32,662 nt of DNA. Source: Deltaproteobacteria bacterium (lineage in GTDB: Bacteria; Desulfobacterota; GWC2-55-46; UBA9637). Below, one piece after another: positions 1 through 7,420 of the stretch (positions are counted from its first letter, which is position 1; each line of letters opens with the position of its first letter). Location of the stretch: the NCBI GenBank assembly GCA_016219285.1, contig JACRNJ010000047.1:1-32662 (forward strand), in the 5' to 3' direction. The notes beneath the pieces were generated by a model. The model had not been told where the DNA came from, searched no databases, and saw only the letters and a program-made list of their open reading frames with translations. A program made the position numbers and the translations under genes.

Positions 1-138
1 CATCTCATTTTCCATACGGTCTTCCAGTATTTGCTTGATTGACTCTTTTGCTAATGCCTTAAAATCCCCCTCCCATTGAAAATAATTGACTTCTTTTAAT
101 GCTCGGTTTACATTTCTTACCGTTGCCTTGTGCAACAT
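1..138 (-). CDS. IS256-type transposase, N-terminal part (cut by window edge)
   Basis: Read on the minus strand this is an open frame of 46 codons starting at ATG (138-136) and running off the window. A strong ribosome site AAAGGAGG lies 9 bases upstream (about 155-148). The visible residues include NRALKEV, FQWEGDFKALAKESI and LEDRMENEM. That pattern, an aromatic/acidic stretch then an acidic helix, resembles the start of mutator (IS256-family) transposases, which continue into a DDE catalytic domain not seen here. The six-frame track does not list it because it is truncated. The family call rests on a short, weakly conserved region; the coding call is firmer because of the start and ribosome site. 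Confidence 0.55.
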   Translation of the reverse strand, partial: MLHKATVRNVNRALKEVNYFQWEGDFKALAKESIKQILEDRMENEM

Positions 139-235
139 GGTTGTATTCCTCCTTTGTTTTATTTTGCTGATAATACATGGAGAATACACCCTCTTTTTTT
201 ATGGTTCAATGAATTTACACAGAGAAGTTTACATT
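1..235 (-). mobile_element. Left end of an IS256-like insertion sequence (partial)
   Basis: The truncated transposase plus about 100 bases of upstream DNA. The stretch around 210-235 (TTTACACAGAGAAGTTTACA) resembles terminal repeats seen in IS256-family elements. The exact end cannot be fixed because the other terminus is outside the window. The element would sit just upstream of the F0 operon, so it may shorten or replace that operon's promoter region. Confidence 0.35.
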
Positions 236-286
236 ACCAAAAGGCAAAAAAATATTGACTTAAATTTTAATACATGATAGAAGTAA

Positions 287-523
287 ATGCTTTTTACGGC
301 AACCATGGGCGAAGATAACAATAGGGGTCTCCTTAAAAGGATGTTATGGATGTCGTCTATTGGCACATCCTTGGTAGTTGCTACATTTGTAGGTCTATAT
401 ATAGGTGTTTATCTGGATAGGTTATTTTCTACCAAACCATGGTTTACAATAGTGTTCTTGTTAATTGGCATAGCAGCAGGTTTCAGAAATATCTATGTAT
501 TGATAAAGAGATATGGTTTCTAA
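287..523 (+). CDS. atpZ: AtpZ/AtpQ-type F0F1 ATP synthase accessory protein
   Basis: A 78-residue two-helix membrane protein of the AtpZ family (formerly ATPase gene 1). The diagnostic pattern is visible: GLYIGVYLDRLF followed by a short turn (TKPWF) and a second helix ending GIAAGFRNIY. Members lie at the head of F0 operons and are linked to assembly or to Mg2+/Ca2+ supply for the complex. The gene overlaps atpI by 11 bases, so the two are probably translationally coupled. A second ATG at 305 could be the real start (72 residues); neither start has a good ribosome site. A weak promoter-like pair, TTGACT at 255 and TAGAAG at 278, would put transcription start close to the first ATG, which favours the 305 start. 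Confidence 0.8.
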   Translation: MLFTATMGEDNNRGLLKRMLWMSSIGTSLVVATFVGLYIGVYLDRLFSTKPWFTIVFLLIGIAAGFRNIYVLIKRYGF

Positions 524-914
524 ATCTATTACGGTTAATTTCAATGCGCTCTATCCAATATTTATGAAGGTTGGATTGGGAAATTTAATTGTCTCGGCAA
601 TTGCTTTTATTGTCAGCGCAATGGCAGCTTCTCTCTTCGCGGCTATAAGCGTTCTAATTGGAACCGCCATCGGCATAATAAATCTTTCGATAATGGCTAG
701 GACTGTAAAAAGCGGTTTTTTATTCAGGCCGGAGAAGGCGCATCTGTTTATTATGAAAAGATATTATATAAGGTTTTTTGCAACAATCTTTGTTGTGGGT
801 GTATTGGTTTCAAAAAATCTTGCAAATCCTGTAGGGCTTATAATTGGCTTTAGCATAATAATGTCAGCTACAATGGCATCCGCCATATATCTTGCAAAAA
901 AGGAATTGGTCTGA
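513..914 (+). CDS. atpI: ATP synthase subunit I
   Basis: A 133-residue protein with four predicted membrane helices, typical of the ATP synthase I family. AtpI helps assemble the c-ring. It starts inside atpZ (11-base overlap) and ends one base before the atpB ATG. A basic stretch (ARTVKSGFLFRPEKAHLF) separates the helix pairs. Sequence conservation in this family is low, so the call depends on size, topology and its place between AtpZ and subunit a. Carrying both AtpZ and AtpI in one F0 cluster fits a Desulfobacterota-like arrangement. Confidence 0.75.
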   Translation: MVSKSITVNFNALYPIFMKVGLGNLIVSAIAFIVSAMAASLFAAISVLIGTAIGIINLSIMARTVKSGFLFRPEKAHLFIMKRYYIRFFATIFVVGVLVSKNLANPVGLIIGFSIIMSATMASAIYLAKKELV

Positions 915-915
915 T

Positions 916-1602
916 ATGCATCCAGAGATTATACTCCCTTTGTTTCATTTGCCGGCGCATACCGCTATAATGCTCTATATTATTCTGTGTCTTGGCCTGT
1001 TTGGTTATTTTGTTTCAAGAAGATTAAAGCTAATTCCCAATGGCGTTACCCAAAGTGTTGTAGAACTTCTTGTCGAAGGCATGAAGAATTTGGTAGAAGA
1101 GACCATGGGGCATCACGGCAAGAAATATTTTCCTTTTATTGCGACATTTGGCATATATATTCTTATTTCAAATATCTTAGGCCTGATACCAGGCATGCTT
1201 CCGCCTACAGCAAATCTTAATACCACGGCTGGTCTTGCTGTAATTGTGTTTATAGCTACCCATATAATAGGCATAAAAGAACATGGTTTTAAATACTTAA
1301 AGCATTTTATAGGACCGATTGGAGGACTTCCCGTTATCCTTATGATAGTTATGACCCCATTGATGATATTTGTGGAAACTATCAGCCATTTGGTCAGGCC
1401 TGTTTCCTTGTCGCTGCGTCTTTTTGGAAATATTATGGGACATGAACTTATTGTTGGCGTGCTGCTTCTGTTAATGCCGCTGGCATATCCACTGCTGGCG
1501 CTTTCCACCGCCCTTGGCGTGCTTGTGGCATTTATTCAGGCATTTATATTTTCTTTGCTCAGCATGATGTATATTGGAAGCGCATTGGAAGAGGCGCATT
1601 AA
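916..1602 (+). CDS. atpB: ATP synthase F0 subunit a
   Basis: Subunit a (228 residues) forms the two half-channels that carry H+ or Na+ to the c-ring. The key segment VSLSLRLFGNIMGHELIVG is present; its Arg (residue 168) matches the essential Arg210 of E. coli subunit a, and the following Glu is the usual GHE. The last helix FIQAFIFSLLSMMYIG is also typical. The ORF track starts at 892, but that start lies within atpI. The ATG at 916 is preferred: it gives the usual MHPE-type start and has AGGA at 901-904. A heptad-repeat dyad lies between this gene and atpE. Confidence 0.95.
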   Translation: MHPEIILPLFHLPAHTAIMLYIILCLGLFGYFVSRRLKLIPNGVTQSVVELLVEGMKNLVEETMGHHGKKYFPFIATFGIYILISNILGLIPGMLPPTANLNTTAGLAVIVFIATHIIGIKEHGFKYLKHFIGPIGGLPVILMIVMTPLMIFVETISHLVRPVSLSLRLFGNIMGHELIVGVLLLLMPLAYPLLALSTALGVLVAFIQAFIFSLLSMMYIGSALEEAH

Positions 1603-2041
<439 letters not shown>

Positions 2042-2047
2042 AAGAGA

Positions 2048-2076
2048 GGGGCAGAACAAAGCAATGCCTCTGCCCC
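2048..2076 (+). terminator. Hairpin after atpE, possible terminator
   Basis: GGGGCAGA (2048-2055) pairs with TCTGCCCC (2069-2076) across a 13-base loop, directly after the atpE stop. No clear T-run follows, so it may be an RNA-stabilising hairpin or an imperfect terminator. Confidence 0.4.
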
Positions 2077-2151
2077 ACCCATCTCTCTGCTTAGCTCATT
2101 CATATCATGTTGAGAACCCCTAAAAAGATTTGCCAATATGCTGTCTCAATT

Positions 2152-2182
2152 TTGACTGATGTCAAGGTTTAGCCGGTAATAT
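2152..2182 (+). promoter_or_regulatory. Possible sigma-70 promoter for rpoH-like gene
   Basis: TTGACT (2152-2157) is followed by GGTAAT at 17-base spacing (2175-2180), or TAATAT at 19. The start codon lies about 35 bases downstream with AGGTG as ribosome site. The match is only fair. Confidence 0.35.
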
Positions 2183-2215
2183 TGCCATCATATTTTTACA
2201 TGACAGGTGTGAATT

Positions 2216-3064
2216 ATGACACAGATTGCATTATCAAATTCTATTCAATCATATCTTATTCAGGCAAACAGATTCCCTCTGCTGTCAATGAAAGAGGAGT
2301 TTGAGCTTGCTGTCCGTTTAAGAAAGCAAAATGACCTAGATGCTGCCCATAAACTTATAACCTCAAATCTAAGATTTGTTGTGAAGATTGCAATGGAGTA
2401 CAGGGAGTATGGGTTCAGGCTGGCTGACCTTATACAAGAGGGGAATATCGGGCTTATGAAGGCGGTAAAGAAATTCGACCCTTTCAAAGGCTGCCGCCTT
2501 ATCACTTATGCAGTTTGGTGGATAAGGTCTCATATTCAGGCGTTTATACTAAAGAATTGGAATCTTGTTAATAAAGGCGCTGCCGCCCTTAAAAAGAAAC
2601 TTTTTTATCGTCTTGAGAGTCGCAAGTTACAAGACACAAGTCACAAGTCATCAGACGCAAGGCTTGAAACTGATGCCGGGAATCTGGCTACAGGTGACTG
2701 GGCAAAGGGAGAGAATGCCGAATACCGCGACCTTTCTCTGGACAACCACATATTGTCTGATGAAGGGGAAGAGGGGAATACTTACCTTGACATGCTTCCC
2801 GATACGTCACTTAACCCGGAGGATGCTGTTTTGGTTGTTCAGGAGCAAGGTGTTGTGAAAGATGAGATATTAAATGCCCTCTCAACTCTGAAAAAGAAAG
2901 AACGATATGTCATAGAAAACAGGATGATGAAAGAACCCTCCCTAACTCTGCAGGAGATAGGAGACAGGCTTGGTGTAAGCAGGGAAAGGGTGCGGCAGAT
3001 AGAAAAAGGAGCTGTAACAAAGCTTAAGAATATAAGAAGACTTAAGGTGTTGGCAAATTTATAA
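2216..3064 (+). CDS. rpoH: RpoH-like (sigma-32 family) RNA polymerase sigma factor with altered region 3
   Basis: Sigma factor of 282 residues that directs RNA polymerase to heat-shock or stress promoters. Region 2 is well conserved (residues about 45-125: LRFVVKIAMEY, DLIQEGNIGLMKAVKKFDP, TYAVWWIRSHIQAFILKNW). Region 4 is also intact (about 215-280: LTLQEIGDRLGVSRERVRQIE). Between them, where RpoH normally has the region 3 helix-turn-helix (an ELGV-like segment), the protein instead reads LQDTSHKSSDARLETDAGN and on, then rejoins the family at YRDLSLDNHI. The DNA there (2623-2685) is a run of heptamers. Total length is near the family norm, so the repeat appears to replace region 3 rather than add to it. 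It may still work through regions 2 and 4, or be weakened at extended -10 contacts. Confidence 0.88.
   Translation: MTQIALSNSIQSYLIQANRFPLLSMKEEFELAVRLRKQNDLDAAHKLITSNLRFVVKIAMEYREYGFRLADLIQEGNIGLMKAVKKFDPFKGCRLITYAVWWIRSHIQAFILKNWNLVNKGAAALKKKLFYRLESRKLQDTSHKSSDARLETDAGNLATGDWAKGENAEYRDLSLDNHILSDEGEEGNTYLDMLPDTSLNPEDAVLVVQEQGVVKDEILNALSTLKKKERYVIENRMMKEPSLTLQEIGDRLGVSRERVRQIEKGAVTKLKNIRRLKVLANL
2623..2685 (+). repeat. Heptad repeat run inside rpoH
   Basis: Consecutive 7-mers CAAGTTA, CAAGACA, then CAAGTCA twice, then looser units to about 2685. They stay in frame and encode the part of the sigma factor that should be region 3. The same CA[A/G]-led heptad style recurs in the M56, cusC, cusB and cusA genes. 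Confidence 0.7.
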
Positions 3065-3235
3065 GATTATTCTGCTTAAAAATGTCCGGCCAGTGGCCCT
3101 GTGATCTGGGCGCCATGCGTTGTTCACATGTCTTGTTATTTTATCCCGCCCGATAACATCAATTTTTCTTTACCCTTTCCTGACTTTGGTTAGACTGATA
3201 AAACTTTACCCTGTTGCCCTATAAAAGGATATTAG

Positions 3236-3304
3236 AAAAAAGAAATTGGCAGATGGTTCAGGGAATATGGTATAAGGATAAACGAGATTGTTTTTCAGGA
3301 ATAA
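3236..3304 (+). pseudogene. C-terminal remnant of a GT2 glycosyltransferase
   Basis: This frame reads KKEIGRWFREYGIRINE and continues to a stop at 3302-3304. It matches the end of the intact glycosyltransferase at 7421-8452 (NKEIRQWFKRYGL). A TAG lies directly upstream (3233-3235), so only about 22 codons remain. The remnant is followed 15 bases later by an ElyC start, just as the intact glycosyltransferase is followed by ElyC at 8445. It is therefore part of an old duplicated or deleted gene pair. Confidence 0.6.
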
Positions 3305-3319
3305 ACAAGGATTATCTGC

Positions 3320-3508
3320 ATGGTTTTCATACTGTCAAAGATTATTCTCTTTATCCTTTTGCCACCTGCCAGCCTGATACTCATGATGGCATACGGCATC
3401 ATCTTTTTAAAAAGACACCCTCGTTTTGCCGGAGTTTTGATGATAGCGGGATTCGCGCTCCTCTATTTGTTGAGTATCCGGCCTGCGGCTGATGCTGCAA
3501 CAGGATAA
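3320..3508 (+). pseudogene. N-terminal remnant of an ElyC/DUF218 protein
   Basis: The 62-residue frame has two membrane helices, LLPPASLILMMAYGII and GVLMIAGFALLYLLSIR. These align with the start of the intact ElyC-like protein at 8445 (LLPPAILLLIISFGFLI and LTGFFLFYLLSIR). After LLSIRP the similarity stops, at about 3480, and within about ten bases the DNA changes to a GDP-mannose dehydratase end. The catalytic DUF218 domain is missing, so this is a broken gene, although the short membrane peptide could still be made. Confidence 0.7.
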
Positions 3509-3632
3509 GCAGGATGACTATGTGGTTGCAACCGGAGAGACCCATAGTGTAAGGGGTTTTGTTGAGGCATCATTTAAAGAAATAGGGATTGACATAGAGT
3601 GGTCTGGTATAAACTATTATAAAATCCAATAA
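3492..3632 (+). pseudogene. C-terminal remnant of GDP-mannose 4,6-dehydratase
   Basis: The frame from 3492 reads MLQQDKQDDYVVATGETHSV, then FVEASFKEIGIDIEWSG, and stops at 3630-3632. This is the strongly conserved distal part of Gmd (ATGETHSVREFV, GIDIEW), which makes the precursor of GDP-fucose and GDP-rhamnose. The NAD-binding and catalytic parts are absent. The junction with the ElyC remnant implies that a larger polysaccharide gene block once stood here and was collapsed by deletion. Confidence 0.75.
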
Positions 3633-3676
3633 ACGCAATTGGGCAGATAGATTATTGAAACCGAGGGGGTGTTAAA

Positions 3677-4546
3677 TTGAAAGGCATAATCCTGGCAGGC
3701 GGAAGCGGAACAAGGCTTTATCCTGTAACAAAGAGTGTCTGCAAGCAGCTTTTGCCGATATACGACAAGCCTATGATATATTATCCGCTCTCTGTGTTGA
3801 TGTTTGCAGGGATACGGGATATTCTTATAATATCAACTCCCCAGGACCTGCCGAGATTTAAAGAGATATTTGACAATGGTTCTCATCTGGGTTTGAATTT
3901 TTCATACATAGAGCAGGCCAATCCCAATGGCATAGCAGAGGCATTTATACTGGGGGCTAAGTTTATAGGCAAAGACAATGTATGTCTCATACTTGGAGAC
4001 AACATATTTTATGGTCACGGGCTGGTAGAGCTGCTTAAAAAGGCTGTTCAGGGTGTGGCAGCAGGAGGGGCAACAGTATTTGGCAGTTATGTTAATGACC
4101 CTGAGAGATATGGCGTGGTTGAGTTTGATAAGGATGACAGGGCTATTTCCATAGAGGAAAAACCTAAAAGTCCTAAATCAAATTATGCAGTAACAGGACT
4201 CTATTTCTATGATAATGATGTTATTGATATTGCCGGAAATCTTAAACCTTCCAACAGAGGCGAGCTTGAGATAACGGATGTAAATAGGACGTATTTGAAA
4301 AAGAGGAAGCTCAGGGTTGAACTGTTAGGCAGGGGCTATGCATGGCTTGATACAGGGACGCATGAAAGTCTTCTTGAGGCAGGGGAGTTCATCGCCACCA
4401 TAGAAAAGAGGCAAGGATTAAAGATAGCCTGCATAGAAGAGATTGCATACTCATTGGGATATATAACCAAAGAGAAACTTTTAAAACTGGCGGAACAATT
4501 TAAAAAGAACGGGTATGGACAATATCTTTTAAATATGGTCAAATAA
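3677..4546 (+). CDS. rfbA: Glucose-1-phosphate thymidylyltransferase
   Basis: First enzyme of dTDP-L-rhamnose synthesis: glucose-1-phosphate + dTTP gives dTDP-glucose. The 289-residue length is normal for RmlA. The nucleotide-binding start [15 protein letters not shown] is intact, followed by [17 protein letters not shown] and the metal/sugar site LGDNIFYG. The start is TTG at 3677, with GAGGGGGT ending 6 bases upstream; the next residues KGIILAGG match other RmlA proteins, so this start is sound. It heads a run of rfbA-rfbC-rfbD-rfbB in one direction with short gaps, likely a single operon feeding the glycosyltransferases downstream. Confidence 0.97.
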   Translation: MKGIILAGGSGTRLYPVTKSVCKQLLPIYDKPMIYYPLSVLMFAGIRDILIISTPQDLPRFKEIFDNGSHLGLNFSYIEQANPNGIAEAFILGAKFIGKDNVCLILGDNIFYGHGLVELLKKAVQGVAAGGATVFGSYVNDPERYGVVEFDKDDRAISIEEKPKSPKSNYAVTGLYFYDNDVIDIAGNLKPSNRGELEITDVNRTYLKKRKLRVELLGRGYAWLDTGTHESLLEAGEFIATIEKRQGLKIACIEEIAYSLGYITKEKLLKLAEQFKKNGYGQYLLNMVK

Positions 4547-4616
4547 ATTATTTTACCAAACCCCCAAATAGACATTGATTTTACGGCCAAAGATTTTGGC
4601 GAGGTGATGAGCCCTT

Positions 4617-5171
4617 ATGCCTTTTAAATTCGAGAAACTATCTTTACCCTGCTCTCTGCTCATAAAACCTGATGTTTTTAAAGATGAGCGGGGTTTTTTT
4701 ATGGAAACCTATAAGTATTCAGAGTTTGCCAATGCAGGGATAAAAGAATATTTCGCTCAGGATAATTACTCTAACTCTAAACGGCATGTCTTAAGAGGCC
4801 TTCATTTTCAGAAGAACCCTATGGCACAGGGTAAGCTGGTGTATTGTTTAAAAGGAAGAATATTTGATGTTGCAGTTGATATAAGAAGAGGGTCTCATGC
4901 ATATAGCCAGTGGATTGGCCTTGAGCTTTCAGAAGGAAACAGGTTTATGATGTATATACCTCCTGGGTTTGCGCATGGTTTCGTTGTTCTCAGCGAGACT
5001 GCAGAGGTCATATACAAATGCACAGAAGAATATTCTCGTGATAATGAGAGAGGAATCATCTGGAATGACAATGACATAAAGGTCAAATGGCCTGTTGAGA
5101 ATCCAATTCTTTCAGAAAAGGATAAAAGGCTTCCTCTATTAAAAGATGCTGATAACAATTTCTCATATTGA
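4617..5171 (+). CDS. rfbC: dTDP-4-dehydrorhamnose 3,5-epimerase
   Basis: Third enzyme of dTDP-rhamnose synthesis, a cupin-fold epimerase of 184 residues, normal for RmlC. The catalytic His lies in HVLRGLHFQ; the YIPPGFAHGFVVLSE segment and the substrate stretch FDVAVDIRRGSHAYSQW are conserved. GAGGTGA sits 9 bases before the ATG. It ends only a few bases before the rfbD start, so the two are coupled. Confidence 0.96.
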   Translation: MPFKFEKLSLPCSLLIKPDVFKDERGFFMETYKYSEFANAGIKEYFAQDNYSNSKRHVLRGLHFQKNPMAQGKLVYCLKGRIFDVAVDIRRGSHAYSQWIGLELSEGNRFMMYIPPGFAHGFVVLSETAEVIYKCTEEYSRDNERGIIWNDNDIKVKWPVENPILSEKDKRLPLLKDADNNFSY

Positions 5172-5182
5172 TAGGGGCCAAG

Positions 5183-6073
5183 ATGAAGATTCTTATAACA
5201 GGGGCTGACGGTCAGCTTGCAATGGAGTTTCAGAGGTATCTGGAAAAGGCCGATTGTTATCAGGCAACGGCATTGAATAAAGAAAAATTAGACATATCTG
5301 ATTTGAATGCTGTTTCAGAGGCCATTTTACACTCCAAGCCTGACATAGTTTTAAACTGCGCCGCATATAATCAAGTAGATAAGGCTGAAGATGACTGTAA
5401 TGCAGCATTCAAGGTAAATGCCGCCGGAATAAAAAATCTGGCATTCTCCTGTAAGAAAAATGATGCATTGTTAGTCCATTACAGCACAGATTATGTATTT
5501 GATGGGACAAAAGAAGATTTCTATACAGAAGATGATGTCCCAAATCCAATTAATAATTATGGGAAAAGCAAACTTGCTGGCGAGAGATTTTTGATAGAAG
5601 GAACCGACAATTTCCTGTTATTCAGGGTGAGCTGGGTATTTGGGCACGGCAAACAAAATTTTCTTTATAAGCTAACTGAATTGGCAAGGAAAGATAATAA
5701 GCTTAAGATAGTATGCGACCAGGTATCTGTCCCAACCTATACAGGGGATATTGTAATGATTACCATGTTGGCAATAGAAAAGAGGATTAGAGGTTTATAT
5801 CATTTGACCAATAGTGGATATGCTTCAAGGTATGAGGTTGCCAGATATTATTTTGAAAAACTCAAACTTTGCAATTTATTGCTTCCTGTAACTTCAAATC
5901 ATTTTCCTATGACTGCCAAGAGGCCTTATTTTTCCGCTATGTCCAATACTAAAATTTCAGAGGCCGTACACCAGAGGATTCCGGATTGGAAAGATGCTAT
6001 TGACAGATTTGTGAGTGGGGCGCAGAAGCGCTTAAACCCTGAAACAAGTTCAGGCCATGTTCTTAAGGTTTGA
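5183..6073 (+). CDS. rfbD: dTDP-4-dehydrorhamnose reductase
   Basis: Last enzyme of dTDP-L-rhamnose synthesis, an NAD(P)H-dependent SDR. Seen: N-terminal Rossmann motif ILITGADGQLA, the active-site stretch HYSTDYVFDG, and the YGKSKLAGE (Y-x3-K) catalytic pair. The ORF track uses a TTG at 5168; the ATG at 5183, preceded by AGGGG, gives the usual MKILITG start and 296 residues. The C-terminus has about 15 extra residues (RLNPETSSGHV and on) encoded by a small palindrome, CCTGAA-N5-TTCAGG. These look like repeat DNA captured at the end of the gene rather than part of the enzyme. Confidence 0.95.
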   Translation: MKILITGADGQLAMEFQRYLEKADCYQATALNKEKLDISDLNAVSEAILHSKPDIVLNCAAYNQVDKAEDDCNAAFKVNAAGIKNLAFSCKKNDALLVHYSTDYVFDGTKEDFYTEDDVPNPINNYGKSKLAGERFLIEGTDNFLLFRVSWVFGHGKQNFLYKLTELARKDNKLKIVCDQVSVPTYTGDIVMITMLAIEKRIRGLYHLTNSGYASRYEVARYYFEKLKLCNLLLPVTSNHFPMTAKRPYFSAMSNTKISEAVHQRIPDWKDAIDRFVSGAQKRLNPETSSGHVLKV

Positions 6074-6107
6074 GTTGCAAAACCGTAATTCAGGGCTTCA
6101 GCCTTGA
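6038..6107 (+). repeat. Two small palindromes at the rfbD-rfbB junction
   Basis: CCTGAA (6038-6043) and TTCAGG (6049-6054) flank ACAAG inside the rfbD tail. About 35 bases on, TCAGGGCTTCAGCCTTGA (6090-6107) is a near-palindrome like the 20-base palindrome inside the cusC-like gene (18031-18050). Both look like dispersed short repeats. Confidence 0.5.
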
Positions 6108-6113
6108 CAGAGG

Positions 6114-7118
6114 ATGGTTAATGGTGTGAATAAAATTCTTGTTACAGGCGGCGCAGGATTTATAGGAAGCGAGTTTGCGCGTCATGGTGTAAAAAAAGGA
6201 TACAAGATAGTAATTATTGATAAGCTTACCTATGCAGGCGATATTGAGAGAATAAAGGAAGTTGAAAAAGCAATTACTTTTTATAGGGCAGATATAACAG
6301 ATAAAAAATCTGTAGAGCGTATTTTCAAAACAGAAAGGCCTGATGCTGTTATTCACTGGGCAGCAGAAAGCCATGTGGACAGGAGCATACTGGATGCCTC
6401 TCCCTTTTTAGATACCAATGTAAAAGGGACCCAAGTCCTTTTAGAGACTGCGAGGATTTATGGAGTTGAAAAATTTATAAATATATCTACTGATGAGGTT
6501 TATGGTGAACTTGGCGAAGGCGGTCAGTTTTTTGAAACCACTCCACTCAATCCAAATTCGCCCTATTCGGTAAGCAAGGCATCTGCTGACATGTTCGGCA
6601 GGGCATATCACAGGACATACAATCTTCCTGTCATAACAGTAAGGCCGTCTAATAATTACGGCCCATGGCAGTATCCTGAGAAACTTATTCCTGTAGTGAT
6701 ACTAAAGGCATTAAATAATGAAAAGATTCCAGTCTATGGAAAGGGAGAAAATGTGAGGGAGTGGCTGTTTGTATCTGATTGCGCAGATGCGGTGTTTTTA
6801 GTTATGGATAAAGGGGAGGCAGGTGAAATTTATAATGTGGGCAGCGGGGAAGAAAGAAGAAATATAGAAGTGGTTAGGCATATCTTAAAATTATTGGGGA
6901 AATCAGAAGGGTTGATAGAGTTTACAAAAGACAGATTGGGGCATGACTTCAGGTATTCCTTAAATTCAGAGAAGATTAAAAACCAGTATGGCTGGAAAAG
7001 TCATGTATCATTTGATAAGGGCATAGAAGAAACCGTAAGGTGGTATATAGATAATATGGGGTGGGTGAAAGGCAAACTTGCCCATCTGAATAAGTATTGG
7101 GAAGCAGTGTATAAATAA
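6114..7118 (+). CDS. rfbB: dTDP-glucose 4,6-dehydratase
   Basis: Second enzyme of the dTDP-rhamnose path; an extended SDR of 334 residues. Motifs: KILVTGGAGFIGS (NAD binding), HWAAESHVDRSI, the STDEVYGEL segment that carries catalytic acids, and YSVSKASADM (Y-x3-K). The GTG at 6126 (VNKILVTGG) may be the true start, because AGAGG at 6109-6113 abuts the ATG at 6114 and so cannot serve it. It completes the four-gene set here in the order A-C-D-B. The C-terminus is normal. Confidence 0.96.
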   Translation: MVNGVNKILVTGGAGFIGSEFARHGVKKGYKIVIIDKLTYAGDIERIKEVEKAITFYRADITDKKSVERIFKTERPDAVIHWAAESHVDRSILDASPFLDTNVKGTQVLLETARIYGVEKFINISTDEVYGELGEGGQFFETTPLNPNSPYSVSKASADMFGRAYHRTYNLPVITVRPSNNYGPWQYPEKLIPVVILKALNNEKIPVYGKGENVREWLFVSDCADAVFLVMDKGEAGEIYNVGSGEERRNIEVVRHILKLLGKSEGLIEFTKDRLGHDFRYSLNSEKIKNQYGWKSHVSFDKGIEETVRWYIDNMGWVKGKLAHLNKYWEAVYK

Positions 7119-7420
7119 ATATAGGGGTTTGAGCGGAATATCCGCCGCCAGCCCTTTTTTACAGGTGAGCCGTGTAATAATAAATTCCTTGCCGAGGAGA
7201 ACCATGCAGATTGTTGCAAGGTTCTTAAACCCAAAAAATGCAGTTGCATTTTTTGGCAAACGCAATCTTTGGCCAAATACTGTAGTCTGCCGATTTATCG
7301 GCGTATTTTAAAAGCGCCCATAAATGGGCAGGCTACTATACTTAAAACAGTATGCTCCGTTTTGTCCACGAAAAATAAAAATCAAATGCATTTTTCGGGT
7401 CAAGGATTTCACATCCATAT
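7119..7420. other. Gene-free stretch with REPIN-like element and hairpins
   Basis: About 300 bases between rfbB and the next glycosyltransferase. It holds a small GCGGA-ATA-TCCGC hairpin (7133-7145) followed by a T-run near 7155 that may end the rfb transcript, a double-hairpin repeat (7282-7336, listed separately) and a CGAAAAAT/ATTTTTCG hairpin (7369-7397). The ORFs listed here on both strands show no family features and overlap the repeats. Confidence 0.6.
7282..7336. repeat. REPIN-like double hairpin A (GTAG-headed)
   Basis: GTAGTC leads into the hairpin GCCGA-TTTA-TCGGC; after an A/T-rich centre, GCCCA-TAAA-TGGGC is followed by GGCTAC. The right half, reverse-complemented, matches the left half at 19 of 22 bases, and the stem difference (CCGA versus CCCA) is compensated on the other arm. 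This is the layout of a REP doublet: two GTAG-headed palindromes in opposite orientation. A second copy with the same layout is at 23973-24024. Confidence 0.75.

Noticed and set aside
86-277. 63-residue ORF on the + strand at the left edge
   Set aside because: It lies opposite the transposase start and its terminal region; no ribosome site or family features.
3214-3492. 92-residue ORF across the remnant region
   Set aside because: It runs out of frame with both the glycosyltransferase and the ElyC remnants, which have clear similarity in other frames.
7008-7311. Overlapping ORFs on both strands after rfbB
   Set aside because: They run into rfbB or the REPIN-like element and show no family features.
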